Assembly (NCBI RefSeq): GCF_026626705.1 | Contig: NZ_JAPNKC010000001.1 | Coordinates: forward strand, 10,874,001 to 10,938,000 | From: Pyxidicoccus sp. MSG2 | Lineage (GTDB): Bacteria; Myxococcota; Myxococcia; Myxococcales; Myxococcaceae | Length of the DNA stretch: 64,000 nucleotides | Direction: 5' to 3' | In this document: one piece after another, positions 54,862 through 62,302 of the stretch | How the letters are laid out: each line of letters begins with the position of its first letter | How positions within the stretch are numbered: position 1 is the first letter of the stretch | Position numbers and translations under genes: made by a program | Notes under the pieces: model-generated | What the model was told of the DNA's origin: nothing | Databases searched by the model: none | The model's input: only the letters and a program-made list of their open reading frames with translations

Positions 54862-55617
54862 CTACGGCTTGGGGATGATGATCAGATCCTCATCCTGCTC
54901 CAGGCGGTACATCCCGTCAGGGCCCCGGCAGCGCTCGGCGTGGACGCGAATCTTCTCATCGAGCCCGCGCACCTCGTCCTCGCTCAGCGCCGCGAGCTGC
55001 GCCGCCGTGAAGCAGCCTTCCAGCACGAAGAAGCGACAGAGCGTGTACATCTCCTCGAACGTCTTCGTGAAGAAGCCGCTCATGGTCGGGATGACCTCGT
55101 GCGGCAGCCCCTTCTGCTTCACCGTGGCGACCAGGTGCTCGCCGAAGAGCAGGGTGTCCGAGAAGTCGCGACACAGCTCGTAGGTCGGCCCTCGGGCGGC
55201 GGCCATGACGATGAGGCAGTAGCCCCCGGGACGCACGAACGAGAGCAGCCTGTCGATGAACCCTCCCCAGTCGGAGAGGGGCACGTGGTACAGGACGTGC
55301 GAGCACAGGACGAGCTCGAACTGCTCGGATGACTGGTAGCGCTCGAAGGGCTCCAGGAGGATCTTCGCCTTGCCGTGGTTGAAGCCGGCAATCTGGTCCC
55401 GGTTGGGTTCGAGCAGGGTGAGCAGGTCGAAGTGCGGCGCGAGCCGCTCGGCCACCTTGCCCGACCCCGCGCCCACGTCCAGCAGCGAGGGTTGCTTCGG
55501 CAGCTGGGGGAGGATTCGCTGTTCGACGACCTGCCCGATGTTCTCGGGGTGCCGGGCGGTGGCAGCGAGCACGCGGAACGCCGTGGCGTAGTCCTGCGGC
55601 GACATCGTGATTCCCAT
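54862..55617 (-). CDS. Class I SAM-dependent methyltransferase
   Basis: 251 residues. Motif I is LLDVGAGSGKVAERL (about 44-58), the acidic end of strand 2 is LLEPNRDQ, and the strand-4 region is FELVLCSHVLYHV, with the post-motif YCLIVMAAA. These mark a Rossmann-fold methyltransferase of the ubiE/trans-aconitate type, which usually acts on small molecules. The C-terminal 90 residues (FTKTFEEMYTLCRFFVLEG and on) form a helical lid. It is divergent from the cobalamin-binding radical SAM gene with only about 120 bp between the starts, so they may be co-regulated. Confidence 0.85.
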   Translation of the reverse strand: MGITMSPQDYATAFRVLAATARHPENIGQVVEQRILPQLPKQPSLLDVGAGSGKVAERLAPHFDLLTLLEPNRDQIAGFNHGKAKILLEPFERYQSSEQFELVLCSHVLYHVPLSDWGGFIDRLLSFVRPGGYCLIVMAAARGPTYELCRDFSDTLLFGEHLVATVKQKGLPHEVIPTMSGFFTKTFEEMYTLCRFFVLEGCFTAAQLAALSEDEVRGLDEKIRVHAERCRGPDGMYRLEQDEDLIIIPKP

Positions 55618-55738
55618 GGCGAACTCCTTCTCCTGTGGGTACTGACGTATCAGGGGCCTCGGCTGTGCATGCTACCCGTAAGCCGCACGCATGCCTGGGC
55701 GGTCGGGCGCCAACCATTCCGCCCTGGCAACCCCTCGG

Positions 55739-57502
55739 ATGTTCTACGCTGACGTCTTCTCGGAAAGGTCGGGTGCTCGTCTCATGGGTGGTGGTCGTGT
55801 CCTCTCGCCAGTTCTCCTCGTCGGCGCCGGAGCGGGCGAGGCCACGTGCGGCATCCTCTACCTCGCGAGCTACCTGCGGCGCGGCGGTATCGAGGCCTTC
55901 GTGCGGCTGTGGGACGGGGACGAGACCGAGGCCGAGGTGGTGCGCTCGTTCGAGCGCCTCGTCACCCGCGTGCGTCCGAAGCTGATCGGCATCAGCCTCA
56001 AGTGGTTCCACCATGTGGACCGCGCGCTGCTCATCGCGCGGACCGTGCGCAAGATCGACCCCGGGATTCGCATCGTCGTGGGGGGCAACTCCGCGTCGTA
56101 CTGGTGGCGGGAACTGCACGCCTACGACTGCATCGACGACGTCGTGCTGGGCGACGGCGAGGTCCCGCTGCTGGCCATCTGCCAGGGTGACTCCGCGCCG
56201 CCCAACTGCGTGACGCGGGCCCCTGACGGACGCCCTCGGAGGTTGCCCCTGGCGTACGTGCAGGGCGCGAAGAACACCGAGGACATCTACTACTCGCACT
56301 TCAACGAGCTCTTCCTGAGCCAGATCGACCAGCACTCCTTCTCGGGCTGGGTCGCGCCCGGTAAGGGGTGCGGTGAGAACTGCCTCTACTGCGGTGGGGC
56401 GCGCGGCAACCAGAAGGCGGCCTTCGGGCGCGCGAAGCCGTTCCTGCGGTCCGAGGAGAGTGTGCGCAGGGACCACCAGGAGATTGCCGGCCGGACCTGG
56501 CAGATGCGCTACGACTTCGCCGGAAGCACGGCGGAGTTCCTGGGGAGCACCTGGGCGGGCGTGGACCTCTCGCGCCACCTCTGCACGTACTTCCTGTGGG
56601 GTGTGCCCCGGCTCGAGCTCGTTGCCGCGCTGGCGGAGACGTTCCAGCGCATCCACATGGTGATCGACATCGGCTGCTTCTCCGAGCAGCAGCGCCTCGA
56701 GCAGATGGGGCGCGGGCTGCTCAAGCCGTGCGCGAAGGACCGGGAGCTGCTCGACGTCATCGAGGCCTGCCGCCGCCATCCGAACCTGGACGTCGAAATC
56801 TCCGGCATCGGAGGCCTGCCCTTCGCGAGCAAGGCCACGCTCGCGGAGGAGCTCCGGCTCGTGGAGCGTGTCATCAGCCTCGACTGCGTGGTGGGGTATC
56901 AGCGGCTCGAATCGCAACCCGGGGCGCTGGTCACCGAGCACCCCGCGCGGTTCGACATGGTGAGCGAAGCGCGAACGTTCACGGAGTTCCTCGACTACTT
57001 CGAGCGGCGCGAGCCAGGCGATGTGTCGGTGCCGATGATTCGCTTCCGGGACGCGGAGCTGGAGGCGGCGGTGCAGCGCAACTCCGACCGCGTGGATGCC
57101 CTGGCGTGGGAGCACCGGGACGCGAAGCGGAACCTCGTCGTCAATGGCCGCACGCGGCTGCGGAACACCGCCCCGTGGACGCAGCAGTTCGCGCTGGGTG
57201 ACTGGTTGGGGAGCCATCGGGCTCCGGCGAAGGTGGCGCAGGAGCAGGTGACGGTCGTGCGCTCGGTGGATGGGACCACGCTGAGCTGCGCCCCGTCGGT
57301 CAGCCCGCGCAGGTTCTCGGACCCGACGCTCGCGCAAGGCGAGGACGGTGCCATCCTCCTGGCGGCCCTGGCCGCCTTCGAGCACCCCACGACTGTCGCC
57401 AGCGCGGTGTCGCAGCTCGGGGCGAAGGCGAGGCTGGATCCTGGCTCCGCGCGCGAGGTCATCGACCACCTGATGGACGGACGCTTCCTCCAGCCGGCGT
57501 AG
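55739..57502 (+). CDS. Cobalamin-binding radical SAM protein with wHTH/PqqD-like tail
   Basis: 587 residues from the ATG at 55739; in-frame ATGs at 55691 and 55784 are alternatives and none has a good ribosome site. The N-terminal 150 residues look like a B12-binding Rossmann domain (VLLVGAGAGEATCGILYLASYL, LIGISLKWFHH, IVVGGNSASYWW, DDVVLGDGE). The SAM cluster is C-x3-C-x2-C in GKGCGENCLYCGG, followed by a TIM-barrel region. The last 60 residues (DGAILLAALAAFEHPTTVAS onward) form a small helical winged-helix-like domain similar in pattern to PqqD/RRE. Such proteins often methylate unactivated carbons in natural products. The substrate is unknown. Confidence 0.8.
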   Translation: MFYADVFSERSGARLMGGGRVLSPVLLVGAGAGEATCGILYLASYLRRGGIEAFVRLWDGDETEAEVVRSFERLVTRVRPKLIGISLKWFHHVDRALLIARTVRKIDPGIRIVVGGNSASYWWRELHAYDCIDDVVLGDGEVPLLAICQGDSAPPNCVTRAPDGRPRRLPLAYVQGAKNTEDIYYSHFNELFLSQIDQHSFSGWVAPGKGCGENCLYCGGARGNQKAAFGRAKPFLRSEESVRRDHQEIAGRTWQMRYDFAGSTAEFLGSTWAGVDLSRHLCTYFLWGVPRLELVAALAETFQRIHMVIDIGCFSEQQRLEQMGRGLLKPCAKDRELLDVIEACRRHPNLDVEISGIGGLPFASKATLAEELRLVERVISLDCVVGYQRLESQPGALVTEHPARFDMVSEARTFTEFLDYFERREPGDVSVPMIRFRDAELEAAVQRNSDRVDALAWEHRDAKRNLVVNGRTRLRNTAPWTQQFALGDWLGSHRAPAKVAQEQVTVVRSVDGTTLSCAPSVSPRRFSDPTLAQGEDGAILLAALAAFEHPTTVASAVSQLGAKARLDPGSAREVIDHLMDGRFLQPA

Positions 57503-57545
57503 GCCGGGGCCCCTGGCGGGTGCTACCCTGCGACGCAGGACCGCC

Positions 57546-58328
57546 ATGCAACCAGAGCGTTACGAACTCCTGGACGGCTCGACGCCGGACGTCACACCCC
57601 TCGCGGCGGACGTCGGCCGCAAGCAGCCGCTGAGCGCCTTCACCCTCCTGGCCGGAGGTGATGTCTTCGAGGTGCGCGGCGGCCGTCCTCCCGCGGAGGG
57701 AGCCACCCGCGCTCGCGCGTACGTGAAGGCGAAGCTGGAGCTCAAGACGTACGGCGCCCCCGCCGCGCAGGTGCAGCGGGTGCAGGACGAAATCACGCGG
57801 CAACTCTCCGGCAACCTCCAGCTCATCGCCCGACTGGAAGCCGCGCGCCCGCTCACGCTCGAGCTCATCCCGCCCGGCCATTCCCTGGTGAAGTATGGCT
57901 ATCCCAGGGCGGTGTCACCGCAGGCCGCGGGGCTGTTCTGGGACCACCCGGACTGGGCCCGGGCGCGCATCGCGCTCCGGCAGGACAAGCTGGACACGGA
58001 GCAGTACCTTGTCTTCCACGAGATGGCGCATGCCATCCAGGGGCTCGCCTTCACCCAGGAGGAGAGCGAGCTCGTCTATCGCACGATGCTGCGCACCTAC
58101 CGCAACCGCGCCGCCATCGACGAGGTCTTCGCCATCTACAGCGAGCGGGAGTTCGTCACGGGCGTCTCGGCCCATGACCTGCGCGCCCCCGGCGTGTACG
58201 GCATGGCACGCCAGCGCTGGAACGAAGAGCACCTCTTCACCCGCTTCGTGCGCAACCTCTACTTCCCCTACAAACCCCTGGCGGGAGGCAACGCCGGCAC
58301 GGCCACCTCCAGCTTCGGAGGGCCGTGA
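57546..58328 (+). CDS. Putative zinc metalloprotein with HEMAH motif
   Basis: 260 residues, soluble, no signal peptide. The motif HEMAH (about 160-164) in YLVFHEMAHAIQG with a downstream Glu region (AAIDEVFAIYSEREF) fits a gluzincin zinc site. The rest, including LIPPGHSLVKYGYPRAVSP and a helical C-terminus, resembles the anthrax-lethal-factor-like peptidase domain only in general order. It may be an intracellular peptidase or an inactive relative; the substrate is unknown. It precedes the epoxide-hydrolase-like gene by 4 bp and probably shares its transcript. Confidence 0.6.
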   Translation: MQPERYELLDGSTPDVTPLAADVGRKQPLSAFTLLAGGDVFEVRGGRPPAEGATRARAYVKAKLELKTYGAPAAQVQRVQDEITRQLSGNLQLIARLEAARPLTLELIPPGHSLVKYGYPRAVSPQAAGLFWDHPDWARARIALRQDKLDTEQYLVFHEMAHAIQGLAFTQEESELVYRTMLRTYRNRAAIDEVFAIYSEREFVTGVSAHDLRAPGVYGMARQRWNEEHLFTRFVRNLYFPYKPLAGGNAGTATSSFGGP

Positions 58329-58332
58329 CTCC

Positions 58333-59289
58333 ATGTCTGACATCAGGCACCGCACCGTCGAGACGAACGGCATCCACCTCCACCTCGCCGAGGCGGGTGA
58401 AGGGCCCCTCGTGTTGCTCCTCCACGGCTGGCCGGAGTCCTGGTACTCGTGGCGCCACCAGCTGTCCGCGCTCGCCGCCGCCGGCTACCACGCCGTGGCA
58501 CCCGACGTTCGGGGCTACGGTCGGAGCGACAAGCCGTGGGCCGTCGAGGCGTACAGCATGAAGACGCTGCTCGCCGACTTCACGGGCCTGCTCGATGTCC
58601 TCGGCGAGAAGACCGCCGTCATCGTCGGCCACGACTGGGGTGCTGCGATGGCGTGGAACAGCGCCGCGCTCCACCCGGACCGCTATCGCGCCGTCGTCGG
58701 GATGAGCGTCCCACACCTCGGCCGCCCGCCGATGCCGCCGACGCAGCTCTTCAAGGCGGCGTTCGGGGAGAAGTGGTTCTACATCCTCTACTTCCAGGAG
58801 CCCGGCGTCGCCGAGGCGGAGCTCGAAGCGGACATCCCGAGGACGATGCGCACGATTCTTGCCGGTGTCCCCGGCTTCGATACGACGGCCGAGGTCGTGC
58901 GCGGCAGGAAGCAGGGCGACGGCTTCCTCACGGGCACCGTCGCTCCTGGCACGCTGCCGGACTGGCTCACGGAGGACGACCTCGCGTACGCCGTGACGGA
59001 GCTCACCAGCAGCGGTTTCCGTGGGGGGCTCAATCGCTATCGCAACATGGACCGCGACTGGGAGGAATTGCCCGAGCTCGCGACGGCGAGAATCGAGCAG
59101 CCCGCGCTCTTCATCATCGGAGAGCAGGACCCGGGGCGCGCCTTCGCCCCGGTCGACCTGATGAAGCCGTTGGTGCCCAATCTCAAAGAGGTGCGCGTCA
59201 TCCCCGGCGCGGGCCACTGGATTCAGCAGGAGCGCGCCGCTGAAGTGAACGCCGCGCTGCTGGCCTTCTTGAAACAGCTGCCCGCCTGA
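58333..59289 (+). CDS. Alpha/beta hydrolase, epoxide-hydrolase-like
   Basis: 318 residues. Motifs of the epoxide hydrolase/haloalkane-dehalogenase group are LLLHGWPESWYSWRHQL (HGxP oxyanion motif), PDVRGYGRSDKP, and the nucleophile Asp in VGHDWGAAMAW. The lid region is Tyr-containing (WFYILYFQEPG, GLNRYRNMDRDW, the Tyr pair that activates epoxides). The acid and His are in IGEQDPGRA and GAGHWIQQE. An epoxide hydrolase is likely; the substrate is not known. Codon use prefers CTC over CTG more than the neighbours. Confidence 0.88.
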   Translation: MSDIRHRTVETNGIHLHLAEAGEGPLVLLLHGWPESWYSWRHQLSALAAAGYHAVAPDVRGYGRSDKPWAVEAYSMKTLLADFTGLLDVLGEKTAVIVGHDWGAAMAWNSAALHPDRYRAVVGMSVPHLGRPPMPPTQLFKAAFGEKWFYILYFQEPGVAEAELEADIPRTMRTILAGVPGFDTTAEVVRGRKQGDGFLTGTVAPGTLPDWLTEDDLAYAVTELTSSGFRGGLNRYRNMDRDWEELPELATARIEQPALFIIGEQDPGRAFAPVDLMKPLVPNLKEVRVIPGAGHWIQQERAAEVNAALLAFLKQLPA

Positions 59290-59416
59290 CCGGGTTTCAC
59301 GCACCGCACAGCTGTTCGCCTTGTGACGCGAGCGGCACGGACATGTGACGCGTGAATTCGTAAACCGCTCAGCGCGGGAGCCGGGAGGCCCGCCTCCACG
59401 AAAGGGACCTGCCGTC

Positions 59417-60721
59417 ATGCGAAGGACCCCGCGGAACGCCGTGGTGGACGCGAGCGTGTTCCTGCCGTGCCTGCTGGCGCTGTCCGCATGTGCTCCCACG
59501 GTGGAGGTGCCCGACGATGCCGCCGCCTGCGAGGGCCTGCGGTGCACGGCGGGCCAGTGCTTTTCCAACGCGGGCCAGCCCATGTGCCGCTGCGGCGACT
59601 GGGAGCGGACCGCCGGGATGCCGTGCCAGGTGGCCAGCTTCGAGCAGCCCGATGACCACGGCGGCTCACCCGGGGACGCCACGGTGCTACTCCCGCCGGT
59701 GGGGCCCGTGGAGGGGCGCATCAGCGCCAGCCGGCGGGAAGGCCAGGTGGACCTGGACCTCTTCGCCTTCACCTCCGAGGCGCGGCACGTCTACGCCTTC
59801 CAGTTCGAGAGCACGCAGCTCAGGTCCGGCGGCGTGCGCCTGCTGGACGCCTCGGGGAGGGTGGTCGTCGGCTTCCTCGACACCTTCGTCCGGGACGGCT
59901 TGCGGACCGCCGCGCGGGTCGCCAGCCTGGACGCGGGCACCTGGTACGTGGAGGTCTTCGGCAACGGGGAGACGGGCACGTACATGTACCAACTCACGGA
60001 CCTGGGCCGGGACGACCATGGTGACACCTTCGCGGAGGCCACCCCGCTCCAGGACGTCCCCCCGCGGCCCTTCACCGTGACGCACGCGTTTCAGGAGGAC
60101 CGGGACCTCTTCACCTTCCGCGCCGCCCGGCTCCACGGCTATCGCTTCCACTGCGAGCGGCCACGCCGCTCCCCCGTGCCGGAGTCGGAAACCCTGGCAC
60201 TCCGGCTCCTTGCGGCCTCGGGCGAGTTGGTGGACGAGGCCAGCGGTAGGGATGGAGTGCTGGTGGCCGTGGGTATGGAGGCGCCGGTGGAGGATGACTA
60301 CTTCGTGGAGGTGCGTGCCCAGGACGTTCCCTTCCTGGCGACGAGCACCTGTGGGTTCGAGGACCTGGGCGTGGACGAACACTCGGACTGGCCGGCCGGC
60401 GCCACGCCCCTGGCCCCCGGCGTCCCCGTGCGCGTGGTGCTCCAGTCGGACGAGGACCGGGACGTGTTTTCCTTCACCGGAGAGGAGGGCCACGTCTACA
60501 GCCTGCTCACGGAGCCCCAGGGCTTCTGGGGCGCGCAGGTGCTGGACCTCCTGGGGCGGAGCTTGAGGAACGCCAACACCCGGGCGCTGACGTTCCAGCC
60601 GGAGGCCACAGGCCCGCTCTTCCTCGAGCTGAAGCCGCTGGAGCCCGCGGATCGCTCCTTCCAGCTCACCCTGGTGGACGTGGGACCGGACGCGAGCGCC
60701 GGGCCGCCGCCGATCCCCTGA
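59417..60721 (+). CDS. Lipoprotein with PPC-like beta-sandwich repeats
   Basis: 434 residues from the ATG at 59417. The signal peptide ends in LLALSAC (lipobox Cys about 25). Next comes a Cys-rich segment (about 35-70, CEGLRCTAGQCFSNAGQPMC) like a small EGF-type module. Three PPC-like beta domains follow, each with the D-x-D-x-F-x-F/Y-T pattern (VDLDLFAFTSEARHVYAFQF, DRDLFTFRAARLHGYRFHC, DRDVFSFTGEEGHVYSLLTE), as in bacterial pre-peptidase C-terminal domains. It is probably surface exposed; no enzymatic motif is seen. Confidence 0.75.
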   Translation: MRRTPRNAVVDASVFLPCLLALSACAPTVEVPDDAAACEGLRCTAGQCFSNAGQPMCRCGDWERTAGMPCQVASFEQPDDHGGSPGDATVLLPPVGPVEGRISASRREGQVDLDLFAFTSEARHVYAFQFESTQLRSGGVRLLDASGRVVVGFLDTFVRDGLRTAARVASLDAGTWYVEVFGNGETGTYMYQLTDLGRDDHGDTFAEATPLQDVPPRPFTVTHAFQEDRDLFTFRAARLHGYRFHCERPRRSPVPESETLALRLLAASGELVDEASGRDGVLVAVGMEAPVEDDYFVEVRAQDVPFLATSTCGFEDLGVDEHSDWPAGATPLAPGVPVRVVLQSDEDRDVFSFTGEEGHVYSLLTEPQGFWGAQVLDLLGRSLRNANTRALTFQPEATGPLFLELKPLEPADRSFQLTLVDVGPDASAGPPPIP

Positions 60722-60736
60722 ACGTTCGGGTGCCGG

Positions 60737-61729
60737 TCATCGACGCAGGTAATGCAGCGAGGTGGCCGGCTCGCCATGTCCCAGCACGATGTGCCAGGCG
60801 TCGTCGTGCCACAGGGCCACGATACGCGTCGCGAGTGCGTCGACGGGCCATTCGTGGACCAGCGCCCAGCCCGTGGCGGTGCGTGCCAGCGCACTGATCA
60901 TCACGCCGGCCCTGGCGCGTGTCAGCGCCAGCAGCCAGGGCTCGCCGCGCGGGCCATCCGCGAGTGCGAAGCCGATCACCGAGCCAAGCTTGCATTCGGC
61001 CGAGAGATTGCGCGGCGCGGTGCTGGCGTCGACCACCCACAGTTCGCTGGGGGGAATCAGCTTCGGTGCTGAATAACGCGACAGCGCCCAGAACGGCCGG
61101 TAGGGCGTGGCCATGCGTTGAAACGCGACGACGCGCAGCGCAGGGCGGTCCCACCACTGTGGCAGCGCCGCGTCGGACAGCAGGCCGGCTGGCGCGCCCT
61201 CCTCGGTCAGCAGCAGGGTCTGACCATCGGCGGTGTTGACGCTCATCGATGCCGTCGGAGCGCCCGGCGAGAAGCGTGGATTGAACAACCATTGCTTCGG
61301 CCCCAGGCTGTCCGCCACGTTCCACTGCTCACCGATGCCGAGCTGGATGCGCGCGTCCAGTTGCGGCCAGGGACCGACCGGACGAGCGGGACTGAACGTC
61401 GTCGTCGGCCCGGCGGGATCGAGCAAGGGTTCTAGGGCCGTGCGGGTCAGCTGCAGCGGAACGCCCAGATTGAGCTCGACCACGAAGCGCATGTCCGGAC
61501 CGACGACACGCGCATCGACAGCACGAATGCTCGACTCCTCGTTCTCGATGCGCCGCAAGGGTGTGGCCAGCCCATCGGCTTCGAGGCGCGCGAACGTCAA
61601 GGTGCTGCGGTACTTGTGGCGATCGCGGTCGAACACGCCGAGGTGGACGTGGCGCTGATGGAGGAAGAGCCAGAAGCCGGCGACGAACTCGCCGAACTGG
61701 AACTCACCGAGCGGCCGAGGTGCATGCAT
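60737..61729 (-). CDS. Unknown protein with composition unlike its neighbours
   Basis: 330 residues from the ATG at 61729, which has AAGGAG eight bases upstream; a start at 61768 is less likely. No signal peptide. It is Trp-rich and beta-propeller-like in pattern (LWVVDASTAPRNL, GEPWLLALTRARAGVMISAL, GWALVHEWPVDALATRIVAL, WHIVLGHGEPATSL), but I cannot assign a family. By eye third codon positions hold clearly more A and T (many CAT, GAT, CGT, TTG) than the genes on either side, suggesting transfer from another lineage. A LuxR-type fragment lies next to it. Confidence 0.6.
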   Translation of the reverse strand: MHAPRPLGEFQFGEFVAGFWLFLHQRHVHLGVFDRDRHKYRSTLTFARLEADGLATPLRRIENEESSIRAVDARVVGPDMRFVVELNLGVPLQLTRTALEPLLDPAGPTTTFSPARPVGPWPQLDARIQLGIGEQWNVADSLGPKQWLFNPRFSPGAPTASMSVNTADGQTLLLTEEGAPAGLLSDAALPQWWDRPALRVVAFQRMATPYRPFWALSRYSAPKLIPPSELWVVDASTAPRNLSAECKLGSVIGFALADGPRGEPWLLALTRARAGVMISALARTATGWALVHEWPVDALATRIVALWHDDAWHIVLGHGEPATSLHYLRR

Positions 61730-61831
61730 CTTGGGATTCTCCTTGGCTCGCAGCATGCCCGCGTCCATCGCCAGGGTGCGGGATGCGAGCGACGCGTGCG
61801 CCAGACCCTACTGCCTCCGGGCCGGCGCGTC

Positions 61832-62098
61832 TCAGGACACGGGCCGCCGTGTCCTGGGGGCCGTGGCCCTTCCCTGGCGGTCGAGCAACCGCGAGATGAG
61901 CGCCGTCCGGGTCTGGACGCCGAAGCGGCGGTAGATGGACTTCGTGTAGTGGTTCACGGTGAAGCGGCTGATCTCGAGCCGGGCCGCGATTTCCTTGTCG
62001 CTGAGCCCGTGCAGGAGCAGCTCGAGTGTTTGGCGTTCGCGTGGCGCGATCTGCCCCATCAGGGCTTCATCCCCGGTGGGCACCGGTACGCTGAGCAA
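61832..62098 (-). pseudogene. LuxR/GerE-type HTH protein, probably a 5'-truncated remnant
   Basis: The frame gives 88 residues from a TTG at 62098. It holds a complete GerE helix-turn-helix: IAPRERQTLELLLHGLSDKE, IAARLEISRFTVNHYTKSIY, RRFGVQTRTALISRLL. The same frame stays open for about 190 bp more upstream to a stop at 62291-62293, with protein-like sequence (HHLDISQTPRVSLTECAALL) but no usable ATG or GTG. This suggests the remains of a longer LuxR regulator whose N-terminus is lost. An ATG at 62059 could give a minimal DNA-binding protein of 75 residues. Confidence 0.55.
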
Positions 62099-62302
62099 TG
62101 CCGCGCATTCAGTAAGGGAGACCCGGGGCGTCTGGGAGATGTCGAGGTGGTGGCCTACCTGGCCCGGGCGGGCGCGGACCTGAGGCCGGACGCGCTCGGA
62201 GGCCCCTGAGCACCGGGCGGCCCCGTCAGTTGGCGGAGCCGCCCCGCATTCACCAGGTGAAATAGCAGGCGTTGGAGCAGTTCTAGCCGTTCACGCCAGG
62301 CC

